DNA from: Microthyrium microscopicum
Taxonomy: Eukaryota > Ascomycota > Dothideomycetes > Microthyriales > Microthyriaceae
Length of the DNA stretch: 64,000 bases
Reading direction: 5' to 3'
Assembly (NCBI GenBank): GCA_010405405.1
Contig: MU004240.1
Coordinates: 1,270,882 to 1,334,881 of the forward strand
The translations under genes were made by a program, and so were the position numbers. Shown here one piece after another: positions 24,583 through 35,329 of this stretch (position 1 is its first letter; each line of letters begins with the position of its first letter). The notes beneath the pieces are model-generated. The model made no database searches. It had not been told where the DNA came from and was given only the letters and a program-made list of their open reading frames with translations.

Positions 24583-25881
24583 TCAAGCAGATGGAGCAAC
24601 ATATGGAGTCTCATACGGACGCTCGGCCTGCGGAGTTATACGTGCTAGATGGCGACGCTCACCAGTAGTCCAGTCCACAATTGCAGAGTGCGAAGTAACA
24701 CGGTTCTAACGCTTGTTAGCTTCGCCTTATGCCTGTCAGGTATAAGAGGAATGGCACTTACATCCCATACAACAACAGTTCCTGGCCGCCATCGAACACG
24801 GGCTTGATAGTCAATTCCGCGGCCAATGTGCGTCAGTAAAAAGTTCAAGATAGCATCGCTTTCTTCCTTCTTCAGTCCCACGATGCTTCGAGTGACTACA
24901 CAATTAGTTGCCTTGCATTTCAGTAGCAAGTTTGTGAAAACTTACAGCCGCCATTGACGAACAAACCCTTCTCGCCTGTAGCAGGGTGAGTGCGAACAAG
25001 AGGATGCTCTGATGTAACTGGCTCCCGTCGTATGACTCCACCTTGTTTGCGGCTATTTTCCGCTTGCTCATATCCTGAGTGGATGGCTTTTAGTCCGTGT
25101 AGGCGCTGCTTGAACTCCTCAGACAATCTGTTATAAGCCTCAACATGGTTGACAAAGGCAGTGTCTCCACCAACTTCTGGAGCGTCGAAGATATACAAGA
25201 AGGTAGTTCCTGGTGGCTGGTTTTCGTAAGTGACATCCGAGTGCCATGAAACAGTACTATTGCGATTGGCAAACACTGGGTTGATATTCTCGCCGCCACC
25301 TTTCTTGTGAACAAGATGGATCTCAGGATAGCCTTCAGGAGCCCCAGACGTAGGGTGGATGTGATGACGCCCAAAGTAGCCTCCAAAGTCGAGGGCTTCT
25401 TGAATTGGCAAGTCCGCGAGATCTTGATTTCTAAAAGCTACAACTTTGCGCTGGGCAACAAGGAGGGCAAGTTGGTCCTTGCCGGCATTGCTGAGCTTGC
25501 TGAGCTGGACTCCAGTAACTTCCGAACCAGTGAGTGGCGTGAGGTGCTCGATTGTTGAACCTGCTAGGAGAAGGTCCTTGAAACTCGGGTCGGCGTCCTT
25601 TCCGTGATCTACATGCTCAAATGGTCGTAGAGGAGGATATTTCTCCCCATGGTTCCAGACTGGAAGGTAATGCGGGTACTAAAAAGTGTCAGTTGATCTT
25701 CGTAGTCGTTTTTTGGAGAGAGCAACTCATTTACCTTGGCTGTTGTATTGCCACCCTCTTCATCAATCGCACGTCTGACCTTGGGCTTTGTACCATTCAC
25801 CTCAGGGTCAGCCTTGACTGATACAATTGGTTGAGCTGTCTCAGCAGCTTGCACTTCCGTGGTAACGATTGAGGCCGACAT
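24583..25881 (-). CDS. TauD/TfdA-family alpha-ketoglutarate-dependent dioxygenase (sulfonate/taurine type)
   Basis: Four exons (25735-25881, 24946-25678, 24762-24895, 24583-24705) encode 378 aa. The family core is clear: YPHYLPVWNHGEKYPPLRPF, VVAFRNQDL, GRHHIHPTSG, then the iron-binding HxD in SWHSDVTY near residue 193. The distal histidine lies in VVVWDNRVTSHSAIVDW near 344, with the 2-oxoglutarate-binding arginine in the following GERRHLARI. The last two splices assemble that histidine/arginine block exactly. Relatives such as yeast Jlp1 cleave taurine and other sulfonates to an aldehyde plus sulfite as a sulfur source; a minority act on other substrates, so the substrate is inferred. The gene is head-to-head with a Dal5-type transporter across 1.6 kb. 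Expression under sulfur limitation would be expected. Confidence 0.93.
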
Positions 25882-27527
25882 CTTGCTCAGAAAAAAGATC
25901 TAGAAGATATGGATGCAGTGCGTGACTAAGTTCTCGCCAAGCTCACTAATAGTAACTCAATGCCAATACAAAGTCAGCGTCTTAACGCTTATGTATTCGT
26001 AGCCCATATCCGATCACGGTTGGAGTAGCTCGCGACATCTGTAACTGGAACATGATGCAAGAAAAAACAAATATCTTGAAGCAATAATGTTATCTTATGA
26101 TCCCACTGCCATAGCGACATTTCATGTTTAGCGAGATAATTCTGGCGTGCTATCAACTATCAATGGCGTTGGTTATCCGGCGTTGACGAATAATCACGAA
26201 AGCTTACAAACGAATGTGATTCAATTTCATGTTTCCAGTCCCCTTCGCTCTTTAGTGGGTCTAAAAAAACATCCCGATCACGGCTTTCATAGCTACAAGT
26301 CATTGAGAGATTGAAGTAAGACTTTCCAAGCGCTGTTGAAAATCATCATGCTTCTCAGGCCTATCATCGATTGACGGACCCATGCGTGCAGACCATGTGT
26401 AAGCCACTGTTCAATTCATCAAAAAATTGGATCTAAATATACTTTGACTGTCAGATAGCGCCTGGAAATTTGATCGGTCTCAATTTCATTGTGTTGGGCG
26501 ATATTTTGGCCAGTGTTGTGAACAAAGCTTGTGATTTTCACTGCATATGGCGTACTTTATCCCAGAAATAAGATAACCAACTGAATCGATTCCTTGCCGT
26601 CTCCAGTCTTCCTAGGCCTTTATCGGTGAAACCATGATGGAGACTCATCGAAGACCAAATTGTATGAACTTGAAATTAGAAAGGGGATTGTCGGTGAATA
26701 TATATTCTAGGTGTGCTTTTCCCCTAATTGTGAATGTACAATCAAACTACTTGGGCGGCACCAAATTACCAAAGTTCCATTTCAATTCAGGGCAGCATGC
26801 TGATGAAAGTTGACAACCAATCCCAAGGTGCAGTTGTTCCTATAATGGAGGTACCCAAGCATGTCTTGATAACGCAATATTGAGACACAATGAGTGCCCA
26901 ACGGAGTGTATCCAACGTTGGTTAGCATCCCAATTGACGGGTGGTATACGGATGCACTCCACATTGTTAAGCTGAGACTTACCATTGGAGACCTGCAATT
27001 GGAAATAACCACGGATTTCTGAGTTATCGCGACGAATCATGCACAAATGATCAACGCAAAATGAGCTCAGTTACAGTCCTAGTACTGAATCACGACCTGA
27101 CCCATACCATGATGCGAGTTTCAAAGCCTTGGTGGGGTATATACTTCTTGTTGAAGGCGCAATTTTGCATTTAAGAGTGTCATCAAAAGCAAAGCACGCG
27201 GTAAGCTCCAGGACGACACACGAAAGGTGCAATATCTTCGAGAACCTAGATCATACACAGTAGTACTTCTGTGGCGTGTAACGGTCTAATCACACCATCT
27301 AGGTTCTTGAAAGGTAACAATATCATGACCAGTGTGAGTAGCGAGCCGCAGCACATCATTTCTGCATCTGGGACACAATTCTGGTATCTCTAGTACCAGA
27401 GTTCTCCCGTCAAGGGAGCGTTACCAAGAGACCGGGTTCAAGATATAATGCTTGTACCGTAGCCATGGAACAAAAACTTCTCTTCAAACTCAAGGTCTGA
27501 TTGTTCTATCATTTGATTTTGTTCAGT
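25882..27527. other. Shared upstream region of the dioxygenase and transporter genes
   Basis: A 1.6-kb divergent promoter region with no confident gene. On the minus strand about 26830-27046 has a coding-like stretch (IRRDNSEIRGYFQLQ) that includes a good donor and branch-like sequence but joins to nothing recognisable. It may be a gene remnant. Confidence 0.45.
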
Positions 27528-29714
27528 ATGGGGGCACCGAACTTCCCAGAAGATAAGTCGGAAAGCATCTCACAGAATTCATTCGAGAAGGTCGAAGCCA
27601 TCACACCGAAGGCAGTCCTCAATGAAGCCAGACTGGTAACTGCGAAGGGAAACATCATTATGAAAGATGGTGCAATTGTCTCTACTAGGGAATCGGAGTA
27701 TGATATCTCTAGTAATGTCTTTGCAGACCCAGAGATCAGAGCTTTCTACGAGCAAGTGTACGAAGATGCTCAATATGAGTGCAGACACGTTTTTGATGCT
27801 GATCTAACATGGTCTGAAGAGGAGGAAAGGAAATTGGTTCGGAAGCTTGATTGGCGCGGTATGGTTCCTTTCCTATCTTTGAACCCATTGCTGACCCTGA
27901 GAACAGTCTGTACATGGGCCTGCGTAATGTTCTTCAGTCTTCAAGTGGACAGAGGAAACCTAACGCAAGCCGTATCGGGAACATTTTTGAAAGACCTTCA
28001 TCTAAACACGAATGGTAAAAAGATCTCTCCTCGTCTTTACGAGACCAGCAATGACCCCTCTAGATTATAACCTTGGAAATACTGTCTTCCTCGTGTCTTT
28101 CCTCCTGGCGGAGCTCCCTTCTCAGTTAGTTTCGAAGAAAATCGGGCCAGACCGTTGGATACCGACTCAAATGGTGTTATGGTCTATTGTAGCAATCAGC
28201 CAAGCAGCTCTCAAAGGCAGACAAGGATTTCTCATCACTCGCGCCTTATTAGGTATTCTTGAGGTTTGTAATGCTGATTAAAACTTACAATCCACATGGA
28301 CGGGCCTTTGGCTAATGAGACTTTAGGGTGGCTTCATTCCCGATCTTGTTTTATGGCTGTCATACTTTTACACCAGTCGAGAACTTCCGACCAGACTGAG
28401 CTTTTTCTGGACTGCCCTGAGTGTTACCGGTATCGTCACATCGCTTCTGGCCTTTGGCATCTTTCACCTTCACAATCATCTCGGACTGGCAGGATGGAGG
28501 TGGCTTTTTCTCATTGAGGGACTGATCACCCTTGTTCTGGGTTTCGTATCCTTCTTTCGAATGCCAGCTTCAGCAGTGCAGACCAAGACCTGGTTTAGAC
28601 CAAAGGGATGGTTTACTGACCGCGAGCTCGCCATTGTGGTCAATCGGGTACTGCGCGACGATCCACGAAAGGGCATGACGATTTCCCCCTGAGCAATACG
28701 AATCCAAAGCCGGCGACTAACAGATAATAAATAGGCGATATGCATAACCGACAAGCAATCACACCAGCCCGTCTATGGGCCGCTATGAAAGATTATGATC
28801 TTTGGCCCGTCAGTACTCCAAACATCGCTACACTTACACTCTAACAACTACAAAGATCTACCTGCTCGGTCTCACCTGCTTCATACCTCAAAGTCCACCA
28901 GCTGTATACCTTACACAAACATTACGGAATCTGGGCTTCAGTACAGTATGACATTTCCCTTTCCATCTCAACTGCGCTAATTAAATGCCTCAGTTCAACA
29001 CCAACCTTTTGACCATCCCATCCAGCGTGTTCCATATCATCACTCTGCTGAGCATCACATGGATTAGTGAGAAGCTAAACTCCCGCGCCCTGGTAGCCAT
29101 GTTTCAATCTATCTGGACTCTTCCATGTATCATCGCTCTTTACGCATGGCCCGGCCTGTTGAAGCAACAGTGGGCTTCGTATATTCTACTTACTGTTTTG
29201 CTAAGTTACCCCTACTGTCATGCCATCAACGTGTAAGATTCCGAGCATGATCAATTTCTATAGGAATCGCTAATCACATCTCTAGTGGCTGGGCATCCAA
29301 GAACTCCAATAATGTCGGCTCGCGTAGTGTGTCAACTGCTCTATACAACAGTAAGTTTCGAATTTTACCCTCCATGAAGTAAGACTTACACTTGATACCA
29401 GTGTGTGTACAACTTGGAGGCATCATAGCGGCCAACATCTACCGTGACGATGATAAGCCAAGATATAAGAGAGGAAATAGGGTCTTGATCGGCATAAACT
29501 GCATGGCCATTGCTTTGTTTGTGTTTGCCAAGTTATACTATGTTGTCAAGAATAAGATTCGGGATCGAAAGTGGAATGCCATGACCCCTGAGGTGAGTTT
29601 GTTGCAGTCTCAATGCCTACATGATTCTAACTTCAAGATAAGGAACGTCTGGATTATACTCTTAACACTACAGATCAAGCAAGCAGACGTTTAGATTTCC
29701 GATTTGCGCACTGA
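27528..29714 (+). CDS. Dal5-type MFS transporter (anion:cation symporter family)
   Basis: Ten exons encode 571 aa: 27528-27858, 27907-28014, 28064-28263, 28327-28672, 28735-28808, 28856-28945, 28994-29232, 29286-29350, 29402-29592, 29643-29714. Each join restores a family block: [96 protein letters not shown] and the end RRLDFRFAH. About 12 membrane helices are expected. The family imports allantoate, nicotinate, vitamins, dipeptides and, for yeast Soa1, sulfonates. Pairing with a TauD-type dioxygenase makes sulfonates the leading candidate (inference). The intron at 28673-28734 starts with GC instead of GT; read straight through, the frame would stop at once. Without a GC-AG intron the gene would be broken. 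Confidence 0.9.
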
Positions 29715-29854
29715 TTCGAAATGGCTTGCGTGCTTGGTGTATTGTGGGAGCGCAGTGATTACGTAGAGCTAGATTAGAGTCGCAAATAATCAGCTATCAT
29801 CTGTATCAGGTGGCTATATGATTGTTAGACTGAATCAAGCGAAAGTTTTCGAGT

Positions 29855-31964
29855 CTACCCATCCCCGTTTCTGCGACAAAAGCAGGAAGAGTTTACAGGA
29901 ACATCTGCCACAGCCAAAGCTAGCTTTAACTGAGGCTGAATTATGCTGACTTCCGCAGTCTTTCCGAGTTTCCTCAGACACTCGTAATATCCCTGTAATG
30001 CCCATACATTGTTCGGATGTCGAAGAGCTCGTGGCAATGTGTCACTGAACCCGAGATCCTCTCTGTAAACCTTTTCTGCTGCCTGCACCCGGCCTTGCTC
30101 AAGTAATAGCGCCCTAGAGAAACAAGTCAGTTTAACGCTGACACTAATGCAGTGGTTCACGGGAATGATTCGTTTCGTCCATTGACTGGGAACTTACCCG
30201 TAGGCATGCCTTACTGGCTGCATCCAGCCCCACGGTTCATCGTATGGGAGATTTCGCTCTACATCAATGGCGTCCTCCAATAATTTGAACGCCTCCTCGT
30301 AAAGCCCACGACGATACTTGATCTCGCCTTGCAGCATTGCTTTGGCAATCTTCAAAATATCTTGGCATGTGTTGTTGAAGAGCGTTCTCGACGTTGGCAC
30401 TGCTTTTGACGCCGCTTCAAATCGATGAAGATCCAGTATAGCTTCGTTTACTTTTCCCTTTGACGCATACGCAATTCCTGTATCTTGTCAGTGGCTGTAA
30501 TGACAGGCAAGCCAGGGTGAATGGATTCAGTCAGCGCCCTAGGCCGATAGATAATGCAGACACAAGGCGTAGAACAGACTAGTAACCAACCTTTTCCGTA
30601 GTGTATCATAGCTGTAGTCATACAAAACAGTTCCCTATCAGCTGGTACCTCTAGTGCAAGAATATCGTCCCATCGTCCAAATCGGACAAGGACATGTACC
30701 CGTATGGACCAAAATCCTTCCAGCCAGTCTGCCATCGGTGGTGACCTTACACGAAGGAGTTCTTCCGAAAGCACACTTTCTAGAGAAGCAGCCTAATCAC
30801 ATCTGTTATTTTGACTTTATAGATATCCGTGGAGTTTGACTTACTGTAAGGAGAGCAGTGCTGAACCTTCCACACAACATTGCAGCATATGTTTTGAAGT
30901 GCAGATTGTGGCACCGGTATAGTGTATAGAATATGGGAGACCTGTTGTTGGCAAAATACTTGTTGTCTGCGGAGATTGCATCTTGGTTCGATGAAATTGC
31001 TCTGCGATAGTCGCCGCATAGTATGTCGATGTGTGTGGGCATATGCTGTAAATGGCCGCCGTCTGGGACTAGGTTACGCAGGTTGTCTGCGGCGTTCAGT
31101 GCGGATTCGGGGGTTGGAGACATTTCTGTGGAATTGGTCAATATTGTTCTGTTCTGAATTGGGCATCCTGTCTGGAGTCTTATTAATGCAGCGAAGAGTA
31201 GGCTACATCAACGCCGTACATTCATCAGCCTATTATGAGCTGGTGCAAGTGGACAAAGTGACAGTCTGAAATCTCGGCTTCTTACCCATTAGATGGATAT
31301 ACAAATGGAGCAAACCAGGATGATATGCACCTCCAGGAAGTTTGAAAGCTTTCTCCAGTATATCCTTGATCTCCAAGGTCTTCGCTCCCTCCGCAGGTTG
31401 ACCAGTATCGATATCCCATAGATCCCAAGGGTTCTCATTCATAAGAGCGTCAGCATAAAGCGCAGCAACATCAACGTCGTCTACACAGTATTTATACGCA
31501 TGAGCCATTTTGTCGAGATATGTCCCCCCCCTGCTCTTCCCATCTTGCCGTGGATATCGTAGAAAGATGGCATCATGAAAGTGGAAATCCGGATAGATAG
31601 CATTGGCACGCAAGGGCTTGCAAGCATTTTCAGCCTTATACACCATCTCGAGGCTCTTGTTCTTGTCTTCGTCGTCAAAGGAATCCCAGCCCTTGTTGTA
31701 GTTGGGACCAACTGCATAGGCCACGCCCCAGTACGCCATCAGACACTTTGGATCGTGAGCTAGGGCTTGTTTGAAGCATTGCACCGCTTCTTCATGGTGG
31801 AAAGCGTAGGTCCATATCAGTCCTCTGTTGAACCATATTTGGGCATCGGGACTGTTCGTATTGATTGCACGGTGATAGCCACCTAGATTGTAGTACGGTC
31901 CATTGGCAGGTATTGGTGTAATAATCTCTCCGAGTACGTCCATTGGATTCGTCGAACGGTTCAA
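29855..31964 (-). CDS. TPR-repeat protein, function unknown
   Basis: Five exons (31286-31964, 30845-31125, 30591-30792, 30198-30477, 29855-30113) encode 566 aa. TPR-like helices appear early: AQIWFNRGLIWTYAFHHEEA and VQCFKQALAHDPKCLMAYWG. Further blocks follow: GLLHLYIHLMEMSPTPESAL, LVPDGGHLQHMPTHIDI and, at the end, LPRALRHPNNVWALQGYYEC. The pattern with HMPTHI and the final LRHPNNVWAL belongs to a family found in fungi and bacteria that is annotated only as TPR-domain protein. The first intron is long for this window (160 nt). The gene converges on the transporter gene with 140 bp between stop codons. I cannot assign a biochemical role. Confidence 0.85.
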
Positions 31965-32336
31965 TCATCAACCTTCCTATCTTGCGGAAAATTATGAAGC
32001 TTTAATTGGTAACCGAAAGAGCTGTAAGATGGCACGATGGACTGATATATGGCAACTGTAAATCCTCGGCCCCACTATGTTAGCTTGCGATGAGCTCTAA
32101 ATCGCTGCTTTAGGGTCCATATTGCTGCATTGCATCGTTGCGATCACGGTTGGACACTGGACAATTCTATAAAGGCGGATGACTTGAGGATTCGATCGGC
32201 TGGAGAATTAATGGTACACTCATATCTCACTAACAATTTTACAACGTCATAATTATTTAACTTTTTTTATTCGAGACTGATGACGATAGCTTACAATTGG
32301 CCATATTCTAGGCCACCCAGTCATATGGAAGCTCAT
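31965..32336. other. Short intergenic region
   Basis: AT-rich spacer between two minus-strand genes. It holds the promoter of the TPR gene and the end of the DJ-1/PfpI transcript; no other feature was seen. Confidence 0.6.
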
Positions 32337-33347
32337 CTAAACATCCATAGACTCAATGCAGACACCCTTCTGCCAAGTGTACTGCATAACACGCGCAACC
32401 TCCTGCGCGGACTCGATGCTCACCAGAGCGGCGACCAGGTACAAGGTCGCGTCCATACCGGCGGTAATACCACCACTAGTAATCACACGAAGCCCACCGA
32501 GCGGCATATTTTGGCGCTTGACAAGCGACTCACGGCGGCGAGCCATGCGGAAGGCATCACTGCCCTTGCGAGCTGAGACGCTGCGCTTGCGTCCGTCTGG
32601 TCGCTTGGTATAGACGAATGGGTTGTCCACACTAAGAGAACCCAGTTCATAACGCGCATTGTTGACTACATAGCGCTCTTCCTGAACATCAGTTCCAACA
32701 CCCGAGTCATTACGGGCGGCATTCTGACACTGAATCTCGAAGCGAGCGTAGTAGTCGGGGTGTGTAGTGGCAGCTAGGCCCTGCAGGACACCGGCGGTAG
32801 CGCAAAAGAGCGAGCCGGTGCAGATGGAGAGCAGGGTGCGTTCCTTTGAAGGGTCCTTCTTCTGAAGGTTGGCCCATTCTTGGATGATGCGGATGGGTTC
32901 GGCTTGTGCGTCCACGATGGGATCAGTATTACCGCCGCAGACGACGAGAACGTCGGCTTCTTCGATCTCTTCGTAGGCGCCTTCGTAGTCCATATCGACA
33001 GTGACGGTCATGCCTTGTGAAGAAGTCACCTTGAACTCTGAATTGTTTGGGCCGATGGTTTTGCAGACGAAGGCTTTGGAACCTAGGTCATTGTCAGCAT
33101 ACATTTTGGCGACGGGAATGCCATTGGAAATTGTGAGTACCTTTCTTGTTGGCGGCATCATGAGCAGCATTGGTGAGAATCTCCAAAGGACCAGTATAGT
33201 CAACCTGAAAGTGAGCAAGCAATGTCAGCTTCGAAACATAGCTGCGATGACCAAAGCGGGGAAGCTTACGGTGTCAAAGCCCGGATGAAGGGCGAAGAGG
33301 ACCTTGACGATCTGTGGTTTGGCGTCACTGTCGACGATTGCACTCAT
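32337..33347 (-). CDS. DJ-1/PfpI-family (class I glutamine amidotransferase-like) protein
   Basis: Three exons (33270-33347, 33141-33204, 32337-33082) encode 295 aa. The joined N-terminus gives VLFALHPGFDTVDYTGPLEI, the typical first strand and loop of the family. ADVLVVCGGNTDPI follows, then the nucleophile elbow LLSICTGSLFCATAGVLQGL with the candidate cysteine near residue 126, and GGITAGMDATLYLVA near the end. This matches fungal DJ-1/PfpI proteins of the isonitrile-hydratase/ThiJ-like group. Odd point: a basic insert of about 50 residues (RKRSVSARKGSDAFRMARRR) sits between the nucleophile and the C-terminal motif. The reaction is unknown; proposals for relatives include hydratase, glyoxalase and chaperone activity. 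Confidence 0.9.
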
Positions 33348-33894
33348 TGTAACGGTTTAGGATGGAATTGCGATGGAAATTGAAGGTTTCAATTGAGTTG
33401 TGAATGGAGTTTAACGATGGATGGGGAATTGAAGAAAGAGCAATGGATGAAGCTCCCAGGAAGGTTGGCAACAAATAAAGAGTTGACAAGTTCCCCTCTT
33501 GATCCCCGTGTGATCTTTCCTAATTGGGCCATGTTCACGCGACGATAGTTACCCCACAGCGCTACTTTAGTGCTACCCCAGCTTTAGGCGGGAGGGCGAA
33601 CCATTGACGTAACTTCCATGTACCTCTCAGCCTCCCATTTATGTACCTGACTACTTCTCTTCCCGCAACAAATTAATTGCCGCAACCTGTCAAGGACGGC
33701 CTCCAATATCACAAAGCTTCAAATAATAGAAATAGTCGGAAAGAGCAAGCTTCGACTTCTATAGCATCAACAAATTGTCCAATTCCTTTGCTTTCTATGA
33801 AAATAGCACCCACAGTATCGATTTACCAAAGCGTACATAGAAAACGCCATTTATGTTGTCCACGCGGCGCCTTTAACCCTTTAACCACCTGTTC
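33348..33894. other. Intergenic region
   Basis: Promoter of the DJ-1/PfpI gene and 3' region of the neighbouring secreted-protein gene; no other feature was recognised. Confidence 0.6.
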
Positions 33895-34368
33895 CTACGC
33901 CCCAATGCAAGCATCTAATGGACCCAGATCACTTGAGCATTTAACATGACACTCAGGCACTTGAACATTTTCCGAACAAACAATTGTCTCTCCACTGCCA
34001 ATTTTGGCCCATACTCCTGCCGCAAAGTCATAACTCTGACCCTTTTCCCATACGATTCTCCACCTTCGATCGTCGAATGTAATCCCATCAACGTCAATTT
34101 TGTCGTGTGTATAGCCTCCAACGCTCGCATGTGCACTGACATATGTCTGCTTGCACGGCACCATTTTCTTTTCCTTCCAGCCAATGCTTCCATCACCGCC
34201 ATTCCAGTTGTAGATGTGGCATAGGTCGGTTCCAGAAGGGTCGAAATCACCCCATTTGGCACGCCAGCGTGTGTTGTTTTCGACTCTTCCGCATGGAGGG
34301 GCTTTACATTTACTGGCCACAGCAAAGCCTGCAATAGAGCAAATAGAGAGAATTGAAGTGAGCTTCAT
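33895..34368 (-). CDS. Small cysteine-rich secreted protein
   Basis: A single-exon protein of 157 aa. The first 18 or so residues form a classic signal peptide (MKLTSILSICSIAGFAVA). The mature part of about 138 aa has eight cysteines, consistent with four disulfides, and is rich in Trp, Gly and Asp (HIYNWNGGDGSIGWKEKK). It has no transmembrane segment or GPI signal. Size, secretion and even cysteine number fit candidate effectors or other small secreted proteins of filamentous fungi; I recognise no named family. The upstream side faces a MITE-like insertion about 480 bp away. Confidence 0.8.
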   Translation of the reverse strand: MKLTSILSICSIAGFAVASKCKAPPCGRVENNTRWRAKWGDFDPSGTDLCHIYNWNGGDGSIGWKEKKMVPCKQTYVSAHASVGGYTHDKIDVDGITFDDRRWRIVWEKGQSYDFAAGVWAKIGSGETIVCSENVQVPECHVKCSSDLGPLDACIGA

Positions 34369-35329
34369 AGTAAGGCTTGATGTTCAAGTTTGTTGAAATA
34401 GTGCTTTGCGTTGAATAGTTTTGTTTATTTTTCAACTGGAGCTTTGAGGGTAGCCTGCCTCTATCTCTTTTATACACACTCTGGATACTGATATTCCTGG
34501 AATAGAACACCACATGATGTTATTTTAAGATTGAGACCTTCAATTTACAAGTGCTTCCTGCCAAGAGAGAATACGTTCTGGTAGCCATGGAATTTCACGA
34601 TCAACACGAGAGATAATTCCAACTGAAATAGACTAGCCAATGACAGCTGCCGAAAGCTCAGCCTTGTGCTGCAAGCACCTATTAATCAGGTATTGTTCCT
34701 TGCTTCCACACAATGCCAAGGAGATTAAAATATCTCCCGTATCCTTGTTTGTCAGTGTTCTAGATCTTGGTTCGACTACCGTAAGTTTCTCGCGATCTTC
34801 TAAACTGAAGAGTGTCGTTCGCTAGAGAAACTGATGGAGACCTACCAACGGGTTGGCAAAATAAATGGCGCCCTCCCATGAGCCTTGTTGGCTCTCAGCC
34901 GCTACGCTCTTTTATCGAGTGCTTTATTTGCCATAGAGGATGTTCAGATTCGAATAATTTATCGGATACAATGGGAAATATAGCATCTTTTGCTTAAGAG
35001 CGTTGGTGGCAGCCATCAGATTTGATAGGGGAACGCCATTTATTTTGCCATGCCGTTGACCTATGGTGCTAGCCATTCTCGCGCTAGTCATTTTCGCGCT
35101 AGTGCGTCGCTAAACTCGGCATGCCGGACTGCTAGCTCATCGGCCCGAAGCCCCCATCGCGAGCTCCTAATCTGGAATCAATGTAAACATTAAACAAAGC
35201 AACCCCTCGCGTCTTCAACAAACTACCCATTACAACCTTTTGCCCTTACCTTTTGACCTCGGATCATTTGAACAACAATTTCTTTTCATCGCTACGAAAC
35301 CCTGAAATAAATCCATGAATTGATTCATC
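34369..35329. other. Intergenic region carrying a MITE-like insertion
   Basis: Divergent spacer between the secreted protein and the coiled-coil protein. It contains the 214-bp inverted-repeat element listed separately. Just to its right are two 15-bp near-copies of CATTNTCGCGCTAGT in tandem (about 35074-35103). Confidence 0.6.
34845..35058. mobile_element. MITE-like non-autonomous DNA element
   Basis: The ends are inverted repeats of 25 bp that match at 23 positions: 34846-34870 starts CAACGG and ends AATAAATGGCG, and 35034-35058 is its reverse complement. Outside them the pentamer ACCTA occurs on both sides (34840-34844, one base away from the repeat, and 35059-35063), which looks like a target-site duplication. 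The roughly 160 bp interior has no reading frame. Short length, terminal inverted repeats, flanking duplication and lack of coding capacity are what define a MITE. The parent transposon family cannot be named. The high identity of the arms suggests a fairly young insertion. Confidence 0.6.
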
